Positions 18,175 through 28,177 of a DNA stretch of 64,000 nt are shown one piece after another. The first letter of the stretch is position 1. The number at the start of each line of letters is the position of its first letter. The notes under the pieces were generated by a model. That model saw nothing but the letters and a program-made list of their open reading frames with translations, was not told the origin of the DNA and ran no database searches. The position numbers and the translations under genes were made by a program. The stretch is from Cyanobacteria bacterium M_surface_10_m2_119 (GTDB taxonomy: Bacteria; Cyanobacteriota; Cyanobacteriia; PCC-6307; Cyanobiaceae). Where the stretch lies: positions 50,552 to 114,551 of the forward strand of contig VGPU01000002.1 of the NCBI GenBank assembly GCA_016882525.1. The letters run 5' to 3'.

Positions 18175-19245
18175 ATGCACGGGCAGGCGCACAGCGGCGA
18201 GGGCGAGCAGCGATCCGTTGCACCTCTGGTGGAACTTCGGGGGCTGCGCAAGCGCTACGGACGCGGTAACCAGGGGGTTGAGGCTCTCTCAGGTCTGGAT
18301 CTCACCGTGCCAGCCGGCTCTCTCTATGGCTTGCTCGGTCCCAACGGGGCGGGCAAGACCACGGCCCTGCGCATCCTCTGCACCCTGTTGGCGCCCGACG
18401 CCGGAGCGGTGCAGGTTGCCGGAATCGACGCCCTGCAGGAGCCCCGTGCCGTGCGTCGCCTGCTCGGTTACGTCGCCCAGGAGGTGGCGATCGACAAGAT
18501 CCTCACCGGCCGGGAGCTGCTGGAGCTCCAGGGTGACCTCTACCACCTGGATCGGGGCGACCGCCAGGGCCGGATCGGCGAGCTGGTGGACCTCCTGGGC
18601 ATGGCCCCCTGGATCGACCGCCGCTGCGGCGGGTACTCCGGGGGCATGCGCCGCCGCCTTGACCTGGCCTGCGGCCTCCTGCACCGCCCTCGCCTGCTGG
18701 TGCTCGATGAGCCCACCGTGGGCCTCGATATCGAGAGCCGCACCGCCATCTGGGGGGTGTTGCGCCAGCTCTGTGCGGAGGGCACCACCGTGCTGCTCAG
18801 CAGCCACTATCTCGAGGAAGTCGATGCTCTGGCCGACCACCTGGCGATTCTTGAGGCGGGTCGGGTGATCGCTGAGGGCAGCCCGGCGGCCCTCAAGGGG
18901 GCCCTGGGGGGGGATCGGGTCACCCTGCGGGTGCGGGAATTCAGCACGCCCGAGGAGGCCGGTCGGGTGCAGCGGCTGCTGGAGGGTTGTCCTGGGGTGC
19001 GCCAGGTGGTGGTGAATCAGGCCCAGGGCTATTCCCTCAACCTGGTCGTTGAGCACGAGGGGGTGGTGGAGCAGTTGCGCCGCCAGCTGGCCGACGCCGA
19101 GCTGCCTGTTTTTGCTCTGGCCCAGAGTCGCCCCAGCCTTGACGACGTGTATCTGCAGGCCACCGGCCGCACCTTGATGGATGCCGAGCTGGCGGTCGCC
19201 GGCAGCCGCGATCCCAAGGCCGAGCGCAAGCAGAGCATGCGCTGA
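18175..19245 (+). CDS. ABC-2 exporter ATP-binding protein (DrrA/CcmA-like)
   Basis: This 356-aa ATPase probably pairs with the next gene to export a drug, lipid or polysaccharide. Walker A is GPNGAGKTT (near residue 54), the signature is YSGGMRRRLDLACG, Walker B LLVLDEPTVGLD and the H-loop LLSSHYLEE. A C-terminal domain of about 100 residues (RVTLRVREFSTPEEAGRVQRLLEG...) resembles the DUF4162 extension of DrrA-like proteins. It sits 20 bases after ctaB and 75 bases before the permease. The link to oxidase assembly is positional only. Confidence 0.9.
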   Translation: MHGQAHSGEGEQRSVAPLVELRGLRKRYGRGNQGVEALSGLDLTVPAGSLYGLLGPNGAGKTTALRILCTLLAPDAGAVQVAGIDALQEPRAVRRLLGYVAQEVAIDKILTGRELLELQGDLYHLDRGDRQGRIGELVDLLGMAPWIDRRCGGYSGGMRRRLDLACGLLHRPRLLVLDEPTVGLDIESRTAIWGVLRQLCAEGTTVLLSSHYLEEVDALADHLAILEAGRVIAEGSPAALKGALGGDRVTLRVREFSTPEEAGRVQRLLEGCPGVRQVVVNQAQGYSLNLVVEHEGVVEQLRRQLADAELPVFALAQSRPSLDDVYLQATGRTLMDAELAVAGSRDPKAERKQSMR

Positions 19246-19320
19246 GCCATTTGCCGCGTCCCTTCCGGCCTCGCCCCGCCTTCTTCTCCCCTTCCCAGCC
19301 GTCCCAGCACCGCCAGGCCC

Positions 19321-20181
19321 ATGACCTCCGCTATCCCCACGCTCCCCTCTGCCGCCCTTGGGCCCGAACCCTCCGCCCTGGCGGAAATCACCCAGGAGAC
19401 GCTGGCCCTCACCCGGCGCCTCTTCGTGCAGCTGCAACGTCGCCCCTCCACCCTGGTGGCGGGCGTGCTGCAGCCGCTGATCTGGCTTGTGCTGTTCGGA
19501 GCCCTGTTTGCCAAGGCTCCAGCGGGTCTGCTGCCCGGAGGACTGAGTTATGGCCGGTTTCTCGGCGCCGGTGTGATCGTGTTCACCGCCTTCAGCGGTG
19601 CCCTCAATGCCGGGTTGCCGGTGATGTTTGACCGGGAATTCGGCTTCCTCAATCGGCTGTTGGTGGCGCCCCTGCGCTCCCGCAGCTCGATCGTGCTCGC
19701 CTCGGTTCTCTACATCACGGTGATGAGCCTGGTGCAGAGCCTGGCGATCATGGCCACCGCCGCCTTGCTCGGCTACGGCTGGCCCGGGGGCACGGGTTTG
19801 CTGCTGGTGCTGGTCACCCTGCTGCTGCTGGTGTTTGCCGTGACCGCCTTGAGTCTGGGGCTTGCCTTTGCCCTTCCCGGGCACATCGAGCTGATCGCGG
19901 TGATCTTCGTGGCCAACCTGCCTCTGCTGTTTGCCAGCACTGCCCTGGCCCCGCTCTCGTTCATGCCGGGCTGGCTGGGCTGGCTTGCGGCCCTGAATCC
20001 CCTTACCTTCGCCATTGAGCCGATCCGGGCCGCCTATGCCGGCCAGCTCTCCCTCACCGCCGTGGTGTTGGAGGCTCCCTACGGATCGATCACGGCGGGC
20101 ACCTGCCTGCTCGTGCTCGCGGCATTGGCGGCAGGTCTGTTTCTGCTGATCCGTCCGTTGCTCGATCGCAAGCTCTCCTGA
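19321..20181 (+). CDS. ABC-2 type transporter permease
   Basis: This 286-aa membrane subunit partners the preceding ATPase. It has six predicted helices in the ABC-2 permease layout (VLQPLIWLVLFGALFAK; GAGVIVFTAFSGALNAGLPVMFDREFGFLNRLLVAPL; the latter includes the conserved FDRE...LLVAPL loop). A helix pair around LLLVLVTLLLLVFAVTALSLGLAFALPG follows, and the last helix is near the C-terminus. The substrate cannot be read from the sequence. The neighbour 33 bases downstream is a hypothetical gene on the same strand. Confidence 0.9.
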   Translation: MTSAIPTLPSAALGPEPSALAEITQETLALTRRLFVQLQRRPSTLVAGVLQPLIWLVLFGALFAKAPAGLLPGGLSYGRFLGAGVIVFTAFSGALNAGLPVMFDREFGFLNRLLVAPLRSRSSIVLASVLYITVMSLVQSLAIMATAALLGYGWPGGTGLLLVLVTLLLLVFAVTALSLGLAFALPGHIELIAVIFVANLPLLFASTALAPLSFMPGWLGWLAALNPLTFAIEPIRAAYAGQLSLTAVVLEAPYGSITAGTCLLVLAALAAGLFLLIRPLLDRKLS

Positions 20182-20214
20182 CCCAGCCCGGCTGCCCTGC
20201 GTCCCCTTGTCGCC

Positions 20215-20652
20215 ATGCCCGTCACACCCCGTCTCCCGCAGCCCGAGCGCCCCGATCCGGCCCAGCGTCTGCTGGCTGCGGTCGCCGAGGGGGATAGCCC
20301 CACCGCCCGCAGGCTCGGTGAGCGGCTGGTGCACCGTCTCGGGGTGGAGGCGTTCATGCGCTGGCAACGCGAGACCCTTCTTCCCGGGCAGGGCGAAGGG
20401 GCTGTGCAGTGGCTCTGTGCCCAGCTCGACCTCGCCCTGACTGTCGAAGGGGCTTCAGCGGCCCCGCTGCCGGACCAGGTTCGCGAGCAGCCGTTGGCGC
20501 CCCTGGAGGTCATCCCCACCATTCCCCCGGTGCGTGGTGCCGAGGCCATCCGTGCCCTTCCGCGCACTGCATCACTCCAGAGCGCTGCCCCAGCTCCAGC
20601 GACGGTGCGGCGGCTGCGTTCCTGGCTGCGTGATCTCCCCCAGGCAGGCTGA
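20215..20652 (+). CDS. Hypothetical protein, 145 aa
   Basis: I do not recognise this protein. The N-terminal 70 residues look folded and mostly helical (PDPAQRLLAAVAEGDSPTARRLGERLVHRLGVEAFMRWQRETLLP, then AVQWLCAQLDLAL). The C-terminal half is Pro/Ala-rich with no hydrophobic segment. It has no signal peptide or cysteine motif. It lies in a rightward run, 33 bases after the ABC permease and 9 bases before nanE, so it is probably co-transcribed with them. The ordered spacing and helical pattern support a real gene rather than a chance ORF. Confidence 0.65.
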   Translation: MPVTPRLPQPERPDPAQRLLAAVAEGDSPTARRLGERLVHRLGVEAFMRWQRETLLPGQGEGAVQWLCAQLDLALTVEGASAAPLPDQVREQPLAPLEVIPTIPPVRGAEAIRALPRTASLQSAAPAPATVRRLRSWLRDLPQAG

Positions 20653-20661
20653 GCGGTTCTG

Positions 20662-21363
20662 ATGCTTCCATCCTTCCCCCCAGAGCGGCCGCTGGCCCTG
20701 CCACGCGGTCTGATCGTTTCGGTGCAGGCGCCCGAGGGCTCCCCCCTGCGCGATCCGGAGGTGATCGCCGCCATGGCTGAGGCCAGCCTGCGCAATGGCG
20801 CCAGGGGCGTGCGCCTGGAGAGCCCGGAGCACATCGCTGCCGTGCGGCGCCGTTGCCCCGAGGCCCTGATCATCGGTCTGTGGAAACGCAGCTTTCCTGA
20901 CAGTGCCGTTTACATCACTCCCGGCTGGGAGGAGGTGCGGGCCGTGTGGGGCGCGGGGGCTGACGTGGTCGCCATCGACGCCACGGAGCGTCTCCGGCCG
21001 GGTGCGGTCGCCCTGGAGGAGCTGATCACCCGAGCGAGGGAAGAGCTTGGGGCCGTGTTGATGGCCGATGTCGACTCGATCGCCAACGGCCTGCGGGCGG
21101 CCCAACTTGGGTTTGACTGGGTGGGCACGACCCTCTATGGCTACACCGAGACCACGGCCCAGCAGATCCCTCCAGGCTGGGATCTGCTCGGGCCCTTGCG
21201 GCAGGAGCTGCCCGTCTCCGTGGGCCTGATCTGTGAAGGGGGCATCGCCAGCGCCGAACAGGCTCGGCGTGCTCTCCAGGAAGGAGCCGATGCCGTGGTG
21301 GTCGGTACGGCAATCACCGGCATCGATCTGCAGGTGGCCGCCTATTGCCGCGCTCTGGGGTAA
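20662..21363 (+). CDS. nanE: N-acetylmannosamine-6-phosphate 2-epimerase
   Basis: NanE interconverts ManNAc-6-P and GlcNAc-6-P. The 233-aa product is a TIM barrel with family sequences LPRGLIVSVQAPEGSPLRDPEVIAAMAEASLRNGARGVRL, IIGLWKR, TPGWEEVRAVWGAGADVVAIDAT, LMADVDS, GTTLYGYT and ICEGGIASAEQARRALQEGADAVVVGTAITG. The length matches the family. No other sialic-acid catabolic gene is nearby. It may feed amino-sugar recycling or cell-surface ManNAc metabolism; wecB lies about 22 kb away. It ends 152 bases before a 58-codon ORF. Confidence 0.92.
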   Translation: MLPSFPPERPLALPRGLIVSVQAPEGSPLRDPEVIAAMAEASLRNGARGVRLESPEHIAAVRRRCPEALIIGLWKRSFPDSAVYITPGWEEVRAVWGAGADVVAIDATERLRPGAVALEELITRAREELGAVLMADVDSIANGLRAAQLGFDWVGTTLYGYTETTAQQIPPGWDLLGPLRQELPVSVGLICEGGIASAEQARRALQEGADAVVVGTAITGIDLQVAAYCRALG

Positions 21364-21514
21364 CAGCCCAGAAGGTGGGGAGTGCCGTCGGGGGGGGGAT
21401 GCGATGCAGCCCCGGGCTCGATCTGAAAATTTGTGGAATCCCGGCGGCCTCTGGATCTCATGGCTCTCATGCTGAGAGAACTGATGCTGGGGCCGATGCG
21501 CCTGGAGGGTTCGG

Positions 21515-21691
21515 ATGCGTCGTTCAGGTCTGGCGCTTATGGGCGCCGTGTTGTTTGGGATGCCGATGAACAGCCTCCATCTCCATCAACTCCAGGCCCT
21601 TAACCGGGAGCTCGGCAAGCTGTGCACAGACCCGCCGGGGCAGGCGATCACCGTCTGCCGCCTGCACGCCAACCTGGTGCGCTCCCTGTAG
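21515..21691 (+). CDS. Small hypothetical secreted protein, 58 aa (not in ORF track)
   Basis: This short ORF falls just below the ORF-track cut-off. It begins ATG CGT CGT TCA GGT and ends TAG. The product has a basic N-terminus and a short hydrophobic stretch (RRSGLALMGAVLFGMP) like a signal peptide, then a polar helix (LHQLQALNRELGKLC) and a two-cysteine segment (CTDPPGQAITVCRLH). A GGAGG lies about six bases before the ATG. The two cysteines could form a disulfide outside the cytoplasm. No family is recognised. It converges on groEL with 18 bases between them. Confidence 0.55.
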   Translation: MRRSGLALMGAVLFGMPMNSLHLHQLQALNRELGKLCTDPPGQAITVCRLHANLVRSL

Positions 21692-21709
21692 GGCGGGGCC
21701 TGGCTGAAC

Positions 21710-23461
<1,752 letters not shown>

Positions 23462-23493
23462 TCAGCCCAGTGCGCTCCGCCCAGGCTCAGCCC

Positions 23494-23838
23494 ATGGATC
23501 TGCCGGTGGAGCTGGATTTGCCGCTGCAGCTCGATCTGCCGCTCGAGGGGCCACTGCCGATGAATGGGGCACTGCAGATCGATGACCTGCTGCAGTTCAC
23601 CCTGGAGACGGCCCTGGATAGCGCGGTCGATGGCGGCGTCCTGGATCCCACCACCAGTGCGAACGCCATGGTCTTCGTGCTGATCGCCGCCCTCGGTCTG
23701 CTGATGGCGCTCATCTACGTGCCCCTGCGTCTCTTCCTCACCCTCACTGCCCGCAGCCGGCGCCTCCGCCTGCTGCAGCGGATTCGCCAGCTGCGCGACG
23801 AGCTGGGCAAGCCGGTGGGCAGCTCCAGCGGTACCTGA
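23494..23838 (+). CDS. Hypothetical single-pass membrane protein
   Basis: This is a 114-aa protein of unknown function. The N-terminus carries a short imperfect repeat, DLPVELDLPLQLDLPLEGPLP, then a polar helix. One membrane helix follows (AMVFVLIAALGLLMALIYVPLRLFLTL), and then a basic tail (ARSRRLRLLQRIRQLRDELG) that should face the cytoplasm. In-frame ATGs also occur at 23371 and 23440; 23494 is chosen because the upstream extension overlaps the groEL promoter region and has no recognisable structure. It is divergent from groEL and convergent with fabG. Confidence 0.6.
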   Translation: MDLPVELDLPLQLDLPLEGPLPMNGALQIDDLLQFTLETALDSAVDGGVLDPTTSANAMVFVLIAALGLLMALIYVPLRLFLTLTARSRRLRLLQRIRQLRDELGKPVGSSSGT

Positions 23839-23850
23839 TCCCTTGGGGCG

Positions 23851-24603
23851 TCAGCGCATCACCATCCCGCCATCCACCTGCAGCACCTGGCCGGTCATGT
23901 AGGCGGCTGCGGGATCGGCGGCCAGGAAGCGCACGGCGCTGGCCACCTCGCCCGGCTGGCCCATGCGGCCCAGGGGGATGGCCTTGAGGATCGGCTCCTT
24001 GTCGAGCTCGGCGGTCATGTCGCTCTCAATGAAGCCCGGGGCCACGGCATTCACGGTGACGCCGCGGCTGGCGAACTCGGCGGCGCTGCTGCGGGTGAGG
24101 CCGATCACACCGGCCTTGGCGGCGCTGTAGTTGGCCTGCCCGGGGTTGCCCATCAGGCCCACCACCGAGGTGATGTTGATGATTCGGCCACTGCGGGCCT
24201 TGAGCATCGAGCGGCTCACGGCCCGGGTGCAGAGGAACACGCCGGTGAGGTTGAGATCGATCACGCTCTGCCAGTCGGCGCTCTTCATGCGCATCAACAG
24301 GCCGTCGCGGGTGATGCCGGCGTTGTTCACCAGCACATCCAGGCGGCCTTCCTTCTCCAGAACCGCCTTCACCAGGCCTTCCACCTGTTCCTCGTCGGCC
24401 ACGTTGGCCTGGTGGGCCCAGGCCTGGCCCCCGGCGGCCTGAATCTCCGCCACCACGGCCTCGGCGGCGGCCGGAGAGCTGGCGTAGTTCACCACCACGG
24501 TGGCGCCGGCGGCGGCCAGCTCCTTGGCGATGGCGGCGCCGATCCCCCGGCTGGCGCCCGTCACCAGGGCGACCTGACCGGCAAGGGGGGTGGAGGGGGC
24601 CAT
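23851..24603 (-). CDS. fabG: 3-oxoacyl-[acyl-carrier-protein] reductase
   Basis: FabG reduces beta-ketoacyl-ACP with NADPH in fatty acid elongation. The 250-aa SDR protein has the cofactor motif [12 protein letters not shown] near residue 16, NNAG, the catalytic [20 protein letters not shown] (Ser, YxxxK) and the C-terminal [12 protein letters not shown]. It lies upstream of and on the same strand as nothing related; the GT9-like gene ends 52 bases before its start. Its 3' end nearly meets that of the small membrane protein gene. Confidence 0.95.
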   Translation of the reverse strand: MAPSTPLAGQVALVTGASRGIGAAIAKELAAAGATVVVNYASSPAAAEAVVAEIQAAGGQAWAHQANVADEEQVEGLVKAVLEKEGRLDVLVNNAGITRDGLLMRMKSADWQSVIDLNLTGVFLCTRAVSRSMLKARSGRIINITSVVGLMGNPGQANYSAAKAGVIGLTRSSAAEFASRGVTVNAVAPGFIESDMTAELDKEPILKAIPLGRMGQPGEVASAVRFLAADPAAAYMTGQVLQVDGGMVMR

Positions 24604-24655
24604 GGCGGGTGGGCAAGCAGGGCCCGATCGTATGGCTGCGGCCGCTGCGCCTTGC

Positions 24656-25501
24656 TCAGCTGAAGCCGAGGGCCTGGAGCACGGCAGCCGGTTCCAGGGC
24701 CGGCAGCTGGTTGGCCGGGCCCAGCCCCTGCACGCCCTGGCGTGCCGGCAGGCTGGCGGGATCGCGGCCCAGGGCCACCAGGGGCAGCCCCAGCAGCAGC
24801 GCGAGCTCGGTGCTGACGGGATCGCTGCTCAGTACCACGTCGGCACTGGCCAGGCGGGCGGCCTGCTGCCGCGGCGTGCCGGTGCCGGCGCCGCCACTGA
24901 GGGTGCGCAGGCCTGCCAGCCGCTGGCGGATCAGGCCGGGCAGCTCCTGCCAGCGGGCCGTTGGCCAATCGCTGCTGCCGCCCTGGGGGGCCAGCAGCAG
25001 CAAGGGACCATCACCGCTGGGCAGCTCGGCCCGGGCCGCCTCGAGATCGGCCTTGGCCAGGGGCAGGCGGAAGGCGTCGGCGTTGAGGGTCACGCCAATC
25101 GGTTGGAGATAGGCCTCCCAGTCGGCCTGGTTGAGCCAGCCTTCCCCACGGGTGGCGCCCACCCGCTCGGTGGCCGAGAAGCCGGCGGCGGCGATGCGGG
25201 TGGGGATGTGGCTCATGCTCAGCATCAGATCCACCTGGCGGCCGCTGGCGCGGTTGATGCACAGCTGGAAGTCGGGCTCGCGCACCGAGCCCAGCAGGTT
25301 GGCCCAATCGGCCAGGGCGGCGCCCTCGAAGGCAAAGGGGATGGTGCGGCTCACGCCCGGATGGAGGGCCCAGACCCCTGCGCTCCCGGCGGGACACGCG
25401 ACCTGAACCTCCGCCTTCAGTTGCCCGGCCACGGCGGCGACGGCGGGGAAGGCCTGCAGCTGCCGGCTGCTCTCGCCCGGGATCAGGAACAGGGCGCGCA
25501 T
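24656..25501 (-). CDS. Glycosyltransferase family 9-like protein
   Basis: This 281-aa protein resembles heptosyltransferase-type (GT9) enzymes, which transfer sugars to lipopolysaccharide or related glycans. Support comes from the N-terminal Rossmann-like start [25 protein letters not shown], the middle [27 protein letters not shown] (like the GS..K.WP.E.F motif) and [28 protein letters not shown]. It is short for the family. Marine Synechococcus carry similar stand-alone proteins, but the acceptor is unknown. It is divergent from ispD. Confidence 0.75.
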   Translation of the reverse strand: MRALFLIPGESSRQLQAFPAVAAVAGQLKAEVQVACPAGSAGVWALHPGVSRTIPFAFEGAALADWANLLGSVREPDFQLCINRASGRQVDLMLSMSHIPTRIAAAGFSATERVGATRGEGWLNQADWEAYLQPIGVTLNADAFRLPLAKADLEAARAELPSGDGPLLLLAPQGGSSDWPTARWQELPGLIRQRLAGLRTLSGGAGTGTPRQQAARLASADVVLSSDPVSTELALLLGLPLVALGRDPASLPARQGVQGLGPANQLPALEPAAVLQALGFS

Positions 25502-25572
25502 GGCGGTCGCACGGGCACGGCGGCCTGATTGTATGGATCCCGTCTGGCCAGGTCTCTGCGGGGGAGTTGTTT

Positions 25573-26253
25573 GTGCATCTGCTGATCGCCGCCGCTGGCA
25601 GTGGTCGCCGCATGGGCGCCGACGGAAACAAATTGCTGCTCGAGGTGGCGGGCCGGCCGGTGCTCGCCTGGACCCTGGAGGCGGCCCTTGCCAGCCCGGT
25701 GATCCGCTGGATCGGCATCGTCGGCCAGCCGGTGGATGCCGAGCCGATCGCCGCGATCGTGGCCGCGGCCCAGCCGGATCGCCCGGTGGAGTGGATTCTG
25801 GGGGGCGACACGCGCCAGGAGTCGGTGAGCCGGGGGCTGGCCGCCCTGCCGGCCGATGCCGATGGGGTGCTGATCCACGACGGCGCCCGCTGCCTGGTGG
25901 AGCCGGAGCTGCTGGAGCGCTGCGCGGCGGCGGTGCAGGCGGGCCAGGCGGTGATTGCCGCCACCCCCGTCACCGACACGATCAAGCAGGTGGACGGGGC
26001 CGGCACCATCACCGCCACGCCCGATCGGGCCGGCCTGTGGGCGGCCCAGACCCCCCAGGGTTTTCCCGTTGAGCGCCTGCGGCAGGCCCATTCCAGGGCG
26101 GAGGCCGAGGGCTGGAGCGTCACCGACGATGCCGCGCTCTTCGAGTTGTTGGGCTGGCCGGTGCAGGTGCTGCAGGCGCCGCCCTCCAACATCAAGCTCA
26201 CCACCCCGTTCGACCTCACGATCGCCGCGGCGGTGCTGGCAGCCCGGGGCTGA
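25573..26253 (+). CDS. ispD: 2-C-methyl-D-erythritol 4-phosphate cytidylyltransferase
   Basis: IspD makes CDP-methylerythritol in the MEP isoprenoid pathway, which supplies carotenoids, quinone tails and phytol. The 226-aa product has [31 protein letters not shown] at the N-terminus, [11 protein letters not shown], and [12 protein letters not shown]. The GTG at 25573 follows a GGGGGAG by six bases, which favours it over the ORF-track TTG at 25567. It converges on the LD-carboxypeptidase gene with 14 bases between stops. Confidence 0.94.
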   Translation: MHLLIAAAGSGRRMGADGNKLLLEVAGRPVLAWTLEAALASPVIRWIGIVGQPVDAEPIAAIVAAAQPDRPVEWILGGDTRQESVSRGLAALPADADGVLIHDGARCLVEPELLERCAAAVQAGQAVIAATPVTDTIKQVDGAGTITATPDRAGLWAAQTPQGFPVERLRQAHSRAEAEGWSVTDDAALFELLGWPVQVLQAPPSNIKLTTPFDLTIAAAVLAARG

Positions 26254-26267
26254 CGCCAGCCGGGCGC

Positions 26268-27194
26268 TCAGCCCAGCAGCTCCAGGGTGCCGCTCTGGCC
26301 GTCGAGCCGGGCCTCCACCCCCAGGGGCAGGGCGGCATTGCCGCAGCGGTGCCCCACGGCCAGGCCCGCCACCAGGGGAATGCCCAGATCGGCGGTGCGA
26401 TCCCGCAGCACATGCTCCAGGCGGCGATGGGCCTGGGCTGGATCCCCGTCGGCGCTGTTCCCCGCCGCGTCGTCGCTTGCGTCGTCGTCGCAGCCGTTGA
26501 AGTCGCCGAAGCCGATGCCGGCCAGCTGGCCCAGGGCACCCGCCAGCCGCCAGTGGGTGAGCATGCGGTCGATCCGGTAAGGGGCCTCACCGATGTCCTC
26601 GAGCACGAGGATCGCCCCGCGCAGATCGGGGAGATGGGGGGTGCCGAGCAGGTGGGTGGCCACGGTGAGATTGGCCACCAGCAGGGGCCCGCTGGCGCCC
26701 CCGCCTCCCCAGCCCTGGCCGTGGAGCGGGGCAAGGCGCTCGCCGAAGAGCAGCTGGCGCAGGCGCTCCTGGCTCCAGGCCGGCTCCGCCGCCAGGGTGG
26801 TGACCAGGGGGCCGTGGATAGCCCCCCCCTGCCCCTGGGCCACCTGGGCCCAGAGCAGGGAGGTGACGTCGCTGAAGCCCAGCAGCCAGCGGGCCGGCAG
26901 GGGTGGGGCGCCTTCGAGCAGCCGGGCCGCCCCCCAGCCCCCGCGCAGGCAGGCCAGCAGGGGGGCGGTGGCGGCCAGGTCGGCCCCCCGTTCGCCATCC
27001 CGGCCGGCGAGATACCCCCACTGGCGCTCCTGCAGGGGCTGGCGCTCCACCACCAGACCCCATCCCTCCAGCACGGCCATGCCGGCCTCGAGGCGGTCGA
27101 TGGCCTCGCGGCCCTCGAGGGCCGAGCTGGTGGCGGCCAGCTGCACCCGATCGCCGGGGCGCAGGGGCCTTGGCCAGGGCAGGGCGCTTCTCAT
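26268..27194 (-). CDS. Peptidase S66 / LD-carboxypeptidase
   Basis: This 308-aa enzyme probably removes the terminal D-Ala from muropeptide tetrapeptides during peptidoglycan recycling. The catalytic Ser is in LLGFSDVTSLLWAQ, the Glu in ILVLEDIGEAPYRIDRMLTHW, and the His in AVGHRCGNAALPLG. A His/Asp-rich insertion (NGCDDDASDDAAGNSADGD) interrupts the region between Glu and His. The start at 27194 (MRSALPWPRPLRPGDRV) overlaps the ubiA stop by four bases. The ORF-track start at 27242 lies inside ubiA. Confidence 0.88.
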   Translation of the reverse strand: MRSALPWPRPLRPGDRVQLAATSSALEGREAIDRLEAGMAVLEGWGLVVERQPLQERQWGYLAGRDGERGADLAATAPLLACLRGGWGAARLLEGAPPLPARWLLGFSDVTSLLWAQVAQGQGGAIHGPLVTTLAAEPAWSQERLRQLLFGERLAPLHGQGWGGGGASGPLLVANLTVATHLLGTPHLPDLRGAILVLEDIGEAPYRIDRMLTHWRLAGALGQLAGIGFGDFNGCDDDASDDAAGNSADGDPAQAHRRLEHVLRDRTADLGIPLVAGLAVGHRCGNAALPLGVEARLDGQSGTLELLG

Positions 27195-28102
27195 GGCAGT
27201 CGCCCGACGATCAGGGCCAGCAGCAGCAGGGATCCGAGCCACACCTGCCGGCTGAAATGGCGCGCGTAGCGGCTCGCGGGTCCGGCGGACTGGCGCTGCA
27301 GCAGCCAGCCCTGGCGCACCATCGCTCCGCCGGCGATCAGCCCCACGAGCCAGCCGAGGGGCAGGAGGCCCCGCAGCCCCGCCGCCGTGCCCAGGGCGAG
27401 CACGGCCGCTCCGTAGCAGATGGTCACCGCCAGTCCGGCCCGGCTGCCCAGGCTGAGGGCACTGCTGCGCACCCCGATGCGGCGGTCGTCGTCACGATCG
27501 GCCATCGCGTACACCGTGTCGAAGCCGAAGGTCCAGAGCACCACGGCCAGCCAGGTGAGGGCCAGCGGCCAGCCCCCAGCCAGCGAGCCGGTGGCGGCCG
27601 CCCAGGGAATGAGCACGGCGAAGCCCCAGCAGAGGGCCAGCACCAGCTGGGGGTAGCCGAACCAGCGCTTGGCCGAGGGATAGAGCAGCACCAGGGGCAG
27701 GCAGGCCAGGGCCAGCAGCAGGCAGAGGCCGCGGTGCTCCGGCGGCAGGCCCCACAGCACCACCGCCAGGGCCGCCAGCAGGCAGAGCGCCAGCAGCACC
27801 CACGCCTCCATCCGGCTCACCCGGCCACTGGCCAGGGGGCGAGTGCGGGTGCGCTCCACCTGGGGGTCGATCCGCCGGTCCCAGAGGTCGTTGGCGATGC
27901 AGCCGGCCGCGCTCACCGCCAGGCCGCCGAGCACGATCCAGCCCAGCAAGGGGACCGGTGGTGGTGCCTCGGGGAGCAGCCAGAGGCTCCATCCAGCGGG
28001 AATCAGCAGGATCAACCGCCCGCTGGGCTTGTGCCAGCGCACCAGTTCCAGCCAGGCCCGCCAGCGGGCGGTGCCGGGGCCCTTCACCGTGCTGCCGCCC
28101 AT
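27191..28102 (-). CDS. ubiA: 4-hydroxybenzoate polyprenyltransferase
   Basis: This UbiA-superfamily enzyme joins 4-hydroxybenzoate to a polyprenyl chain, in cyanobacteria a step toward plastoquinone. The 303-aa product has both Asp-rich motifs, NDLWDRRIDPQVERTRTRPLASG and YAMADRDDDRRIG, and eight to nine hydrophobic helices. It starts MGGSTVKGPGTARWRAW at ATG 28102. The LD-carboxypeptidase gene is coupled to its 3' end (ATGA). It is divergent from ppx with 75 bases between starts. Confidence 0.93.
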   Translation of the reverse strand: MGGSTVKGPGTARWRAWLELVRWHKPSGRLILLIPAGWSLWLLPEAPPPVPLLGWIVLGGLAVSAAGCIANDLWDRRIDPQVERTRTRPLASGRVSRMEAWVLLALCLLAALAVVLWGLPPEHRGLCLLLALACLPLVLLYPSAKRWFGYPQLVLALCWGFAVLIPWAAATGSLAGGWPLALTWLAVVLWTFGFDTVYAMADRDDDRRIGVRSSALSLGSRAGLAVTICYGAAVLALGTAAGLRGLLPLGWLVGLIAGGAMVRQGWLLQRQSAGPASRYARHFSRQVWLGSLLLLALIVGRLP

Positions 28103-28177
28103 GCCTGCATCCCGTTGCGGCGCAGGCTAGGGGGCGCCGGGCGGTGGCAAAGTGGCGCCGCCCAGCCCTGCCGGCCC

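Noticed and set aside
18289-20367. 692-codon frame antisense to the ABC exporter
   Set aside because: It is rich in Gln, His and Gly, with no domain; the plus-strand ATPase and permease are clear.
26903-28177. N-terminal extension of the ppx ORF back into the LD-carboxypeptidase and ubiA genes
   Set aside because: The added 425 codons are antisense to well-supported genes and lack any recognisable domain; the GTG at 28178 fits the family.
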